From Saccoglossus kowalevskii (lineage: Eukaryota; Hemichordata; Enteropneusta; Harrimaniidae): a DNA stretch of 64,000 bases. The notes under the pieces were generated by a model that was not told the origin of the DNA, made no database searches, and was given only the letters and a program-made list of their open reading frames with translations. The stretch is taken from contig NW_003129863.1 in the NCBI RefSeq assembly GCF_000003605.2, forward strand, positions 203,504 to 267,503, written 5' to 3'. The position numbers were made by a program, and so were the translations under genes. Shown here one piece after another: positions 34,279-47,600 of this stretch. How positions within the stretch are numbered: position 1 is the stretch's first letter; every line of letters starts with the position of its first letter.

Positions 34279-34497
34279 GATAAATATTTCGTATTACCCA
34301 TAAACAAAAAAATTACAGGACTCTTTTATAGTTTATTTGTCTTTGTCTTGACTAATCTGCCGACCTTTCTATCGAACTCGTCATGCCCTTTTCACCATAG
34401 TATGCTGTCACCAAACACCGCAAATCATCGCGGAATAACATGCTACTTTCCACGGAAGATATTTGCGATCAGTGCACATTTTTATAGCAATATAATT

Positions 34498-34644
34498 TTA
34501 AAGCGGAAGGGTCGTCACCTGCGCACGCGCAGGAATTGAGTCCCAAGCTAAAAACGCAAAGGCTCATGGGTAGATGCTTGTTTTTAAACAATGACAGGCA
34601 ATGGCCATCTGACGCATGCGCAGGTGACGACTCCTTCGCTTTAA
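34498..34644. mobile_element. MITE with TTAA target duplication (piggyBac-like)
   Basis: Ends AGCGGAAGGGTCGTCACCTG and its inverted partner CAGGTGACGACTCCTTCGCT face each other across about 140 bp; each is flanked by TTAA. No coding capacity. Confidence 0.75.
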
Positions 34645-36889
34645 TCTCAATAATAATGATGAACCAATTTTAACTGTAATTGATGTCTTTTCGGCTGCTA
34701 CTGGCTTGCGCCGCTTTTCCTTTTACTTGGTATTCTATGCAAGTTACTCGTTCAAACTTAACTCTGCTGGTACCTATACTGGAGCCATCATCGCCTGAGA
34801 ACATTCAAACACAGCTATAATTATCTACATAGTACTTGGCTACACTGAAAATGTTACTTTGGAATAGGACAAGGGAATACTAACAATTGATTAACAAAAA
34901 ACACAGTATTCATCCGATAGCTAAACAAATTAGACAACAATTTCTAGATCAACACAACATTACGTATACATGCCATTTTAATCACCAACTCGCATTAACA
35001 CATCGCAATGTGCTTATCTTGTTGTTGATTCAAATTCCTCCTTGCTCATCACTGGTGGATCCAAAAATTCGGTAAGGGGGTGCGCTCCTATTGACCTCCG
35101 CGCAGCTTCGGTGGGTTTGTAAAAGTAATTTATCAAGTTGTTTTTGCGGACTGAAGGGGGGAGGCAGGCGCGCCTCCTCCTAAATCTGAGCGTGCTCGTC
35201 GAGATAAACCGGCTGTAATTCAATGACCATCGCTCGCATACGTTTTCTTGGCTTGGGTAGCGTGTACGAACTGTATCGGGAACGCTCCTTGGAAAATCAC
35301 CTATGTTTCGTCAGTTATGCTTTAATAACAACGTATCGTCTTTGGTATTGAACAACGCCATCCTCGCCATTCGCAATCCAGGTATCGAATCGTCCAAAAT
35401 AAGTTTGACGATGAAATCCACACGTTCATGGAACACTGATAAAACACACACGCACACAGGGCGCCAAGTTAGTGCAACTCTTACCTTTATTCATTAAACC
35501 TACACGCACATAAACGAAAGGTGGCGCTATTCACTGGTCTCCGCAAATCTGGTCAATATTCATTGTCAAAGCAAATAAATGAACCCAAGGTCGCACAAAC
35601 AACAACATATTATAACAACATAAAACAAAGTTCATCACAATGTCACAAAATATATGCGTATCATAAATAATATGTGTTATAATTAGCGGCATACTATTAC
35701 TCATCGGTGGTTTAATTTCGCTATTTTCATATTTATTGACGGGGTTTAAATGCACAGATTCGCCAGTAGTTTTAATGTATTGTCACGTGCTCAAATTGAG
35801 TTAATTCAGCGGATTTCATTCATCAGCGAAATTAGTGAAATTACATTCCAAGAAATAATTAATGCGTTTAGAATATTGTGTAACTGGTAACGGTTACAAA
35901 GTAAAACGGCTTACGTAATTTGATACCTAGGACTGCACAGCACAAAACACACCCTGACCGTTGGCGGCGTTAGGATCGATGTAACTCATGCATCATTTTC
36001 ACGTATCATGATGACCTTTGTTCTAACCGTTAAGATAATGTCTTACGTGTGTTACTGTGTTTTATAGCCTGACGTTATTATTATCAATATGTTTCGGAGA
36101 ATTAGGTCACATTTCGGTGCTTTATTTATATAGTCGTATATTATAATGGTACACAATTTAATTACATACTGGTCATAAAATTCACAGGAAATACACATTT
36201 ATTGTATTGTTAATATTCGCGGCATTTACCACCTTTACACAGAGTTCACCCACTCAATTCAGACTGCAATCAGGCGAGGAGCGCGACAGAAACCTATCTA
36301 AACTAATTGAGTTTGTGTCAGCCGCTAGTAAATGTTCAGCCAATTTGTATCTATATCTCAGTGAAATATTGTGTAGTGATTGCAATATTAATGTTACACA
36401 TAATTAAATGTTTGGAAACAGTAGTAATCAACGCTTAATATGGATAATATGCGAGATATGCTTCAGATTGGCGTAGAGAGAACGCTGGTCGGGACGTCTT
36501 TTATAATTTATTGTCAATTTAGCCTTTTTACCTTTATTCTTTTTGTAAAGCATAAAAGATGTTTCGATTTTCCCAGTCTAGACGGTTCTTGTCAACCAGT
36601 ACCTACTCAAAACGTAATAGGTACGACTTCCTACACTGCTTTTTCCAATTATCATATGTATTTGGAACACAAAACATCGCGCAGGCCAGCCTCAATCGGA
36701 AAATATCTTAAACATTTCCGGAAGTTCTCGTTAATGACCTACGGCTATGACACATGTGTCACAGGAACGGGCGCGTTCACATTTTATTTAGCAAAACGTC
36801 ATTACACTAATGTGTAGTTGAAGTCAAGTTTTTTTGACAGCTGAGATCCGACCTAAGCTAAAGGCAATTGAAATACGAACTTGATACGA
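34645..36889. other. Central spacer, no supported gene
   Basis: Open frames at 36207-36407 and 36440-36817 (+, 125 aa, one hydrophobic stretch) have no recognisable domain, splice context or arm homology. I see no RNA gene. Confidence 0.5.
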
Positions 36890-37563
36890 ATTTTGTAATA
36901 ATTTCACTCTCTTACAAATTCTAGATATTGTTATTTTGTGTAAGCAACGATAATCTCGCAGGTTTATATCAATTCACAGTATGTACAGTATTATACGTTG
37001 TTATAATTGAACTGCAAAATATTGATGTAATAATGACAACATATTTTACCAAAGTTTGTTTTCAGTGATATTGTATATTTGTCAGCTGATTACACAAACT
37101 GAAGCACTGAAATAATAAATATTGAATACTCGTTTTTCGAATAATTATATATACAAATGTTTAAATAAATTCATGTAAAAATCTTAGTTATTTAGAAAGG
37201 TCTAATAGGAATGTGTCGCCTAATCAAACTTACTGCGTTCACAACCGACAAACAAATATATACATACACACATAACAACAATAATTGAGAGAACATACAA
37301 ACACACAGTGTGATTACAGTTGCTACACAAATTCGTCATTGGTCGGAAACTGTAACACCTAATTACACATGTATTTAACCATTTCACGAGACAATTTGAT
37401 TGTGTAAGTTGGTCTATATTATGATAGGCATGCCATCTTCACCATCATCTATCAGAAGATCATGAACGTTATAAATTGTCGGTGCATGTAATAATATTGA
37501 GTAGAGGGTTTGTTGTTATTCCTATGCTTCGTTGTCTTTTTGAATTTACCACGTGCCTTTCAA

Positions 37564-38634
37564 TCAATTGTAACATACTGCTTCCAGCGACTTCATCGTT
37601 GGCACAGTTTTTTCAATATTCTCACCCACCGATGAATACTCTTCCACCGTGCTGTCGCCTTTCAATGTATGTTGATCAGAGTCATCTCCATGACAATCGC
37701 AAATTGGACTGAACAACATCAATGGATATCTATTGCCTTCTAACGATGTACTATCGTCAACTTGAAAATAAAAAATGTCCGACAATTCAAGATGAGTGAA
37801 TGATTTACTATTCTTACAAGTCTCTCCGGTCGGTGTTTCAGGTACAGCCTCCAAACAGGGTTCAGCAGGGTACCCAATTATAGATGTACCAGCGGGCATT
37901 TGTTTGTCTGGCACTTGAATACCTGGTGATGGTGTACGAGTCAAATCCGGACGAATCTCTTTGTAAAGTGTACCACAAAGATCCTTACTCGTTGAAGTTG
38001 TAACATGTGGTGATGAATCACTCTGGATTTTATTGTTTGGACGAAGCCTTATCAATCCATTATCAGCTCCTGTTACTCTACTGTAATTATCTGAGCAATT
38101 CGTTGTTTCACCTTTGCCTGTTTTAGAAGAATCGCGCCAATATACTGGTTTAGTATATAGTTCATGGCAACTACTGTCAATATCGATATTAGACGCATTC
38201 TCAGTTTCATCACTCATTCCATCAAAGAAATCATTAACAAATCTTTTCAAATCAAAATCATCCTCATCGTCGTCACTAATATCCGTTGTCACAGAGTTAT
38301 ATCGAAATTTTCTGTAACATGAAATATCATTCAATGTTCTTAGAAGTGTTGAACTGGGTTGTTTCGCTCGTCTATGGACATAGTTATTAGAATATGTTGT
38401 GGAATGTTCTTCTGCTATGGTTACAGTCCCTCCCTCTTTAACCACTGCCATCTGATGATCCATATCCTTTGCAAGTTCGATTCCACTATTCTCACTCAAA
38501 GAACTATTATTCGTCGTCGAAGAAACTGGTTTCAGACTTGTGACACGAGGAGATACCGAATCGTAGACTTCAGTTGGTTCGTTGAACTTCAAGGTATCAT
38601 TGGAAGAATGTTCTTTCTCTTGAAACATAGTTTG
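37564..38634 (-). CDS. Gene C cytoplasmic tail exon (frameshifted end)
   Basis: Acceptor CCTTTGCAG, phase 0 in; 356 residues to a TGA. Close to the B tail up to SSVGENIE, keeping EVYDSV, NNYVHRR, ELYTKPVYW, DNYSRVT, TLYKEI and EEYSSV. A one-base deletion in a run of A then shifts the frame. The next 200 bases still resemble the B C-terminus. Confidence 0.85.
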   Translation of the reverse strand, partial: QTMFQEKEHSSNDTLKFNEPTEVYDSVSPRVTSLKPVSSTTNNSSLSENSGIELAKDMDHQMAVVKEGGTVTIAEEHSTTYSNNYVHRRAKQPSSTLLRTLNDISCYRKFRYNSVTTDISDDDEDDFDLKRFVNDFFDGMSDETENASNIDIDSSCHELYTKPVYWRDSSKTGKGETTNCSDNYSRVTGADNGLIRLRPNNKIQSDSSPHVTTSTSKDLCGTLYKEIRPDLTRTPSPGIQVPDKQMPAGTSIIGYPAEPCLEAVPETPTGETCKNSKSFTHLELSDIFYFQVDDSTSLEGNRYPLMLFSPICDCHGDDSDQHTLKGDSTVEEYSSVGENIEKTVPTMKSLEAVCYN

Positions 38635-41600
38635 CTGCAAAGGATAGGTGATCAAATTAGATAGATAAATCAATCAGTCAAGTTTCGTAGTGTTTAGTCT
38701 GGCCATTAACATTATGACTTTAGTCATAATTCAGAAAAAAACAGTCCATGGGCCACATTAGATTATTTTTGCTGACTTCCAACTAACTGTGAGGACTAAA
38801 TGATATGTGGTATCATTGAACATGTTTTGTGTGTTGGCGACTTTTTTAGTCTGGGAGTGGCATTAAGCCTCGTCGGTTATCATGAATTGTAATTTCATCG
38901 ATTATGTACAGATATTTATTTAGATTTAGTAGAAAATTATACAAATTATACTGACCCAGTAAGTAGGAAAGCGGCTATTACACGTACACCCTTAACAATA
39001 GGTATTTATATACTCGTCACGGCGTAAAGACGGGATTTGTACTTAACAACCTCTAATATTTGCATAATACATATCAATATGAAACGTCTGTATCCCACAA
39101 TTCAGTGCGTGGTAAAATTTTGTGGATATTTGCTCTTGGTGTTCATAGAAAAGAAAGTGCCACAGGTTTTCCTAACTTGCTCAGTTATATTTGCTCTCTA
39201 ACACTGAGCGATTGGGCCGGGAAGATGTATAATAATAGCATTATTACGAGGATTCAGACAAAATATGCACTTAGACAGTACGTGGCTACATTGCTACTTC
39301 TCCTTATTACCTTCGTGCATACTTTGTGGCATTCTCGTAATAAATCTCATATAATATAATTTGTATAATACATACTATATATTCATGCCATTTCCTCTTA
39401 GAGATTGGATTGCTGAACAATCTTTTCAAGGTGTCTCGATTGTAGTATGGAAGTACCAAGCATAAACATAATAATATTAAAATACATGCCGCAGCAATTA
39501 TAAATATTTTAGTTGCATCTGTGCCTACAAGAAATAACCAATAACACTGTTAAAATAATGGTATAACAATTTTATTTTCGATACGGTCTATATAGTCTAA
39601 TGTAATTTTAGTAATATTACTTTCTTGCTTGTATCTCTTGTTCAGATACTTCGTTAAGCTTTGATAGCAGACAGTTTTTGTTTAGCATTTGTTTTTTCGT
39701 TCCAAGCAGTACCCTTTTACTGTTTCATTTGTTCTCAATTTACCTCTTTACATTTTTAAAACAAGCTTGTTCTGGCATGATTTTGAGCAGCAACACCTTT
39801 TATTCGTAGAAAACGTTGCCGCCTTGTAACTATCAGTAAATATTCGAATTTACACTAAATACAAATGTTGGAATCGCCAAACGAACACGTATAATTTATA
39901 GCAAGAATAAATCACTACAGACATTATAGTATAATAGTATGTATACCTGAAATATTTAGTGGAGGATACATCACAGGTCAGATAGGTATTGTAAATGCGT
40001 AGCCAGAAACAACTCGAAGTGGCGTGATGTTAACTCGAGGAATATCTGAAATGTTGGGGAATTATTTGAATGTGTCCCTGCAGACAAATATATGCTATAG
40101 TATACATACCTGGAATGTTTATGCCAGTTACTGCATGGTACCCCAACACAGACGAATTGTAATACGAATATACCTCTGCAGACACATATATATTGTAATA
40201 AGTTGCCGGCACGTTCGTAATATGCGCAATTTCTTCATCAGACAAAATTTCACGACGTTTTGGAGATTGTCTTTCATTAAATGTTACGTGGTAAGCAAGT
40301 ATACATTCATCATTATCCGGTGGCAGCCATGACACGCTGAATGAGTTCGATGACGTCAGTCGTGCCGACATTTCCCTCGGAGAATCCAGCTCTAAATGGA
40401 ACACAAAATTATTCTGTTTAGATATATAAATTTTAAGAGAGAGAAAGAGATTGGAGGACAAAGAAATGACAAAAAGTGTGGATGAGAAATTGAGCACAAT
40501 AAGGGTGGAAATTGTAATTGCTTTAAAAAAACCTCATACATTCATTATTGTATCATTTTCAACAACATTGTATAATAGCATCTGTCACGTGTGGCATATT
40601 TGTAGAAAACAGATTACCATTACATTTAACGTGGTCGCAAACACCTTCTAGATANNNNNNNNNNNNNNNNNNNNNNNNNNNNNNNNNNNNNNNNNNNNNN
40701 NNNNNNNNNNNNNNNNNNNNNNNNNNNNNNNNNNNNNNNNNNNNNNNNNNNNNNNNNNNNNNNNNNNNNNNNNNNNNNNNNNNNNNNNNNNNNNNNNNNN
40801 NNNNNNNNNNNNNNNNNNNNNNNNNNNNNNNNNNNNNNNNNNNNNNNNNNNNNNNNNNNNNNNNNNNNNNNNNNNNNNNNNNNNNNNNNNNNNNNNNNNN
40901 NNNNNNNNNNNNNNNNNNNNNNNNNNNNNNNNNNNNNNNNNNNNNNNNNNNNNNNNNNNNNNNNNNNNNNNNNNNNNNNNNNNNNNNNNNNNNNNNNNNN
41001 NNNNNNNNNNNNNNNNNNNNNNNNNNNNNNNNTGCTCCGTACATCCAGCACTAGTACAGACACTGACTGTGATATAATACTGTTCCCATCTATATAGATC
41101 AGTAAGCACAGTAGATGTTGCACTGACATCTGTAATGATCTGTGTTTGTAGAGTGGTATCACTGTAGCTATAGTGTACTTCATAACGTGTTAACACTCCA
41201 TTATGGGCGCCCTCGTCTATGGGCTGAAATGGAATTACAGTAATCGACATATTAGTGAAATAGGATAAAATGTCAAGGTGACGAATTGATCGTATCCATT
41301 CCATGTATCGATTCATCCATACTGTAATAAGCATCACAGTGTTTTGATTGGTCCATCTATTGACATCAAGGATAGCAATTTCACAATATGTTAAGATTTT
41401 GAACCAATTTTAAAACAATTCCTATTATAAATTGTAGTAATTCGAACATTTGTAGTTGTTCAGATAACAGTTGCATTGTGCCCGTATTATATAAACCACA
41501 TATACTCGAGACTGGAGTAATCACGGCAAGTATAAGGGCCGTAAATTGATCCAAAATATAGTAACCAGATTTCCAATATATCCCAACTCAACTATATACT

Positions 41601-44600
41601 GGTGACATAAAACAATAGCATTCACTTACAGACATAAGCACCAATTGTTTTGGTTATTACAATAACAATCACCGCCGCACATACGAACGGTATACCAATC
41701 GTTCTTCATTTTGGTCGTGCCAGTAAGTAAAAAAAAATATTAAAAATGAAAAGTTCTCATCTTTATTGCATCTTCAATATTTATTGATCAAAATAAATAA
41801 CTTACAGACCAAGAAACGGTAACGTTTCTCAAATCAGGCGACGACTTACAATCAGGTGACAGAATTCCCAGTGTTACATAATGAACACCGATTGCCGGGG
41901 CTGAAAAATTAAATAAGGCATAATGCATTTAGACGCAATTGATAGTGTGTCTATGTGATATCAAAAATCGTAGTTAATTTTAATCTAAAATTATATCAAT
42001 GGTTATCATATAATTAATATCAGGAGCACAAGAGCTTATTTCATATCGTATCGTATATTTTATCATATAATATTGTATTATCTCATTATGAGTGTAGTTC
42101 GTCTCATTCCTATCATTGTACCTGCTTCTCTGGTAGTTACTGTCAACGTTCGTGGAGTACCATATCTATTATCAATAGTCCAGCCTTGTAGAACAATATC
42201 ATATGAAGTGTATGGAACGATTAAATATTTCAATATCACATAGCTTCTATTTTCCAAATTTATATTTTTCTAAAAATAAATACAAAATACACACAAAACA
42301 CATGAAATTTAATAAAACCTTTCCCTGGGTATATTCATTTGATTAAATCGGAATGTACCCTGGCAACACACAAATTAGCCAACAAAGTTCGATTCCGATA
42401 TGCAAAAGCAGAAGTTGATTTTATTTACATATTATTTTGTTGATACAAGTTGAAAACTCATCAGATATATGCTTTGTATGTGAATTTCGACGAATAGCAT
42501 GCAAATTACATATATAAAATAACAAATAGAACTAATACTATGCTAATTATATATACACAGTATATAATAGGGCCACTAGTATACCAGTTGTATATATAAA
42601 GTGATCAATTTGTCTATTGGTATGTAAATCACCTATATGAACCAGTTATTTTTATTATTAATATTCAAACAACACGTACAATTTATATATACAAACTAGT
42701 TAATTAGACTACCGTAAGCGAATTGCATATAAGAAGTAGTTAAATTGAATTAATGTTAGAGGTACTGATTCGGTATACCATCATCATTTGACATTTGCGG
42801 TCAGGCATTAGCGTAACGTGTAAATGGGCGATAGGCGCAGGTCAAACTTTGATGAACTCATCTAAGTTTTACTATATGTGTATTGATTGATAGGTGTATA
42901 CATCACACAATAGCAATGTGACAACTCAACTCAATGTCGATGAGTGTTCGACAGTAAATTCTCGGCATGGATCGATCATCAGTTGAATGACTGAATGACT
43001 TACAATATAAAACAAATGGTTATTTACTATCACAAATCAGCCAAGTATGTACCAAAGCAAATTTTTCTGAATTCTATACAACGCTATAACATGTTGATAC
43101 TTACAGTTACACTGTTGTTATGGGTTTTCCAATACGTTAAATTATAATTGATTGACGTTCGATCACTCATACGCTTATACGTTGAATACGGTGTTTTGGG
43201 ACCCAACCATGTCATGTATATGTAATCACTCCCAGCCGTTAAATTAGTCATTTCAGGAGGTCCAATTATCCCTGCAATAGGAATTATTTAAACTTAGTTT
43301 TATGATAAACCATGAAGTAACGGCTAAGAACTATTTAATCACTAAGACCTTCGTAGATTTAAAACTACATTTTATGTAATTCAAAGGTATTTTATGTTAG
43401 TGTTTTAATATTTCTTCAACGAAAACATATTTCCAAACTTTACACCATTTTAACAGTGACAAGTATGCCCGCAACGGCCACCGACATTATGCATTGTTTT
43501 GATGACCAATAAACAAGTAGTTTTTTCACTATGTTAAATTATCACCCGATGATCGAGCCGTGAAATAATTTCCCATGTCCAGCCCCACTCTGTTTGACTG
43601 TATTTAGTCCATGAGCCAGGGCTTATCGGTAACATGTCTGAGGAGGTACAACCAGTGATTTTTTTAACCATGCTGTGTGCCGATAACGAATTTGTATGAT
43701 AACAAGCTCAATTTTGTAGCATTTCATTACACGCCCCACAAAGTTCATATGAGATAAATTTTAAATGTGGTGAGGTAATTGTATCGCATCAAAGTAAGTT
43801 TTTACGAGAGCCCATAACAAAATGAGCAAGGATACATTTTAAACAAGCGACCTTGCGGTCGGTAGAGCTCCGCTGTAATTGACAAGTACAGAGTGCAGTG
43901 GCAGTTACTGCCTGAATTGAAGAAGTGGAAACTATGACAAAGGTGATGTTCGCACGCAATAAGAGCGGGCAATAGAAGCTGGCAGTAATTAACAGTAGAT
44001 TGTAGTCTCTTTCGGGCACGCCCTGAACTTTGACAATATTTCACGCTTTTGCCACAAAAATGCGATTATTCATTTAATCAAATCGGCTGCAGTCACATCA
44101 AACACAAATGTATTTTCGAGTATTATATATCAATCGAGAAAGAACTAATAGTAGATTGAATGTATACTAGTCACTGTCCGGCACAACATATTGTCACTTG
44201 CCATGTAATCATGCCCTAAACTAGGTCCATATTTAACGTTTTTCGCACATAAAATGCGATATTATTTATAATCAAATCGGCTGCAGCCACTTCAAACACA
44301 AATTCATTTTTGAATGTTATATGTCAATTGAGAGGTGACTAATAGTAGATTAAAATACATTAGTCATTATGCGTGCTCTCAATGTGTGCTAGCTTCTATT
44401 ACGTGCCAACTTCACACTGGTGAATCTTACCACAGTTTAGTAATTGTGGCAATAGTCACTGGAAGCGCATATCCTGTAATTGGAAACGTATGTAATGCAT
44501 ATATGTATAATTGATGATGTGTGTGTACAGGAAATTAAAGCTGAAACATGAATTTCTTTTATTACATGAATATATTTTTGCGTTACTCTACATGTGACTG

Positions 44601-47600
44601 AATTGAGAATGACAAATTTAGACAATATGAGAAAGTGACATGCGATCTTGAGTTGACCTTGACCTTTCCTTGAAAGGTCTTGATGGAGAGGTGACCTTCT
44701 GACAACCAACACACATGCAATAAACATGTGACCTTGAAATGAACCTGACCTGGAGCCTTGAGGTGACTCTAACTCGGCCTTAGAGATTTTGGGAAAGGAT
44801 TTTAGTCCCTCCCACCCTCACTGTTCAGTATCACCCATATAAAAGCAGGAAACTTATACAACTTATAAATGAACTTGATCTGAACTTGAGCAATTCATTT
44901 CTTGAGACATGGACAAATTATCTCATGCGTCTTGCCCGTCATTCTTTGCTACGGCTTAGGTTCAGATAATACAGGAATCTAGCTAGCGACAAAACTATTC
45001 TTTTGGTAACTGCAGATTCTACTTCACATTCATGACGGGGCAAAAGAAACAGATTAGACAAAGTGCATGTCAGTTGGATTTGTTACCAATTCATAGCAGT
45101 GTGGAGGTTCTGTATGAGCTATGATTATAGAATTATGTAAAATTAGATGACAGTAGATAGTCGCAACAAGACTTCGGCAACCATGTTACACCAGGGAACT
45201 TTAATACAAAAATCAAAAGTTATTTCAAGGGGGCGTTATAACGTCAAATTACATGAAATAGTGTAACATACTTGGGATTAATAGGTTTAGGCTTAGCAAG
45301 AACCCGGAGCAAGAAGCAGAGATTAGGAAGTATTCGCCAATAGCCTCTAGCGTTCAGACAAACTGTTGTAGCGTAAACCATACAAAAGTCGCACAAATGC
45401 ACAATTGTTTGACTTTATCGGTAAACAATACAATAAATGATTCAGTGAGCTATGGTCAGAAAATATTACGCTAGAAGCATGCGTGTTTGGTGCAGCTGTG
45501 ATATGTTAACAAACATGTCAGTAAATGATTATCAATGAATGATTTCGACTGTAGGGTGTAAGGTAGTAGCAAACAGTGATCGTTATTCGAATGGTGACAT
45601 CGAGAAGACGAAGTACAATGGCCAAACAGCCAGATCCAGGTAGCAAACAAGTAGAGTCAGCTGATAACCAAGTATGAGTAAAAAGGTAGTTTCAAAAAGT
45701 GAACTCAGTTCATGTGTGTGACCTCTGATGTGATTCAATACACCAACATAAGTTTCCCGAAAATACATCGAAATAAAAAAGTGATTTTGACAACTCTACA
45801 TCATTTGCTCTATCCAGCTTCTTGGCGCGCCCAATCAAATGACTCAATTTAACTGCAGTGAAATACAGCTTTTCCTAACACAATCACGTACAGGTTCATG
45901 GACCGGTTATGAATGGCTGGCTTTAGCGAAACCGTGAGATTCGGACGATGATTCGAATGCTAGTTTATAATTCAGTACAACTTACCATCGTAACATGGCT
46001 CAACAGTTGCGGGAGGTGCGGACCATGAACTACCTTGCTGATCACCAGGTGTTCGTCGTGCTGCGACTTGTGCATACCAAATGTCAACGCAGGAGTAAAA
46101 ATAAGCGCCAAAATTACACATGTGTGCCATAGTGTTTTCACAGTCATTTTTAATCATCCAGTCATCAGTTATTTCCTTCATCGCGTGCCTGGAATCAAGA
46201 TAATCTACAGTTAATCTATTGCCTCTCGGCCAATTAGACTGCTAGAAATCAAGATATATTTTCTGAGCCAGCTCTTTCAGGGGTTTCTACGCACCATGAC
46301 GGAAAACTATAAGGGCTCAGCAGAGCAGAAGAATCTCGTGCGTTGGCACTGTTTTCAAATGCGATTAAAACGAAAACGCATATTAGTGAATACTATCGGT
46401 GTATAAATTCAGATTGGTAATATTTGAACTAGTTCCCCCAAAATAGTGTGTGTATATAGTCAACAAATGAGATATATTATACCGCCTGGTAAAATTATAT
46501 TCTAATTATAAATTAAAACTAAATATTACGCTGAAAGTACTGGTCAAAATTTTGACCGAAATAAATAAGAACTATCATCGCAATTATATATAATATATGC
46601 ATAGTTTATTACAGGGGAATTGGAACGAGAGGGTGCCGTCCCTTTTACAAATATATGTATTGATTTCAGTGATTTCTTTAAAAAATAATCCTTGAAACAA
46701 TTCAACGGCAACCTATTTGTTTGCAGGAGTGAATTCTGCGTGTCATTGAATTGCGTTCAACACTCATGCTCATGCACACACACAGTGATTCCTCGAATGC
46801 ATACTAATTAGGTAACTTGTCACTGGTAAACGTTATTAAAACATTATATGCAATTTTGAACAATAATAATAGATGTGCTTTCAGCTTACGAATTTTGAAT
46901 TTGAATTTGTCTATGAATTTCGTAAATTCGATTATTTTTTTCTGCTCGTGACGATAGAATCAGTTAATTTAGAACTACCATTTTGCCTATCTGAAAGCAT
47001 TTTGGCACAACTTTGCTAAAAAAGCCAGGTTTACATTAATCGTGAAGATAAATTTATGCAAATGAGACGATTATTTCAACCAATCGCCTCATGCAACTCA
47101 CTCTTAGTTCATTTGGGCATTAAGGGAAAACGCAAATAGTTTTGTATCGTTTGTTGGAATGCATTTTCGGTCAGCACCATGCGAATGTCACTTACACATA
47201 GCGTAAACCAATAAATAACTGATGTAATTTGTACTGAATAAATACTAAAAACTGAAACATACAGCCTGCGAAACGTTGATGAATTCGGGTGAAGGGATAT
47301 CAGTTGTTACAGACACTTTACACAGTTTACCGAAAATCTTCATTCGCTTACAAAATATACAACATTTTCATTACCTCCCAACACGGCCTTCACATATTTC
47401 CTAGCGTTTGTAACCATGATATTGGAGCAGCGGGCGCGAAGAGTGATGGCGGCAGAAAATGAAACAATATTCAAGGGCCACAAAAGTCTCGAAACGTCCT
47501 CGCTCTGAGCGAGATCTTGGCAGCCAATTGCTTTCAAAGTCAAGTAAGAGACCACCTTCCCGGATGTAACGAGATACGTAATGTTGCCATGGCGGAAAAT

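Noticed and set aside
36440-36817. 125-aa open frame in the centre
   Set aside because: No domain, no conserved copy, no splice context; plausible by chance in AT-rich DNA, though it is the longest in the centre.
38114-38664. Open frames on the + strand inside the gene C tail
   Set aside because: Antisense shadows of the tail exon; the same shadows occur in gene B (27514-27941).
40548-41337. Long open frames across the 378-N gap
   Set aside because: Created by the gap; only the gene C exon 7 part (41033-41223) is real.
43790-44044. tRNA-derived SINE suggested by GGTCGGTAGAGCTCCGCTG
   Set aside because: Only a weak A-box-like match; no B box or 3' tail found.
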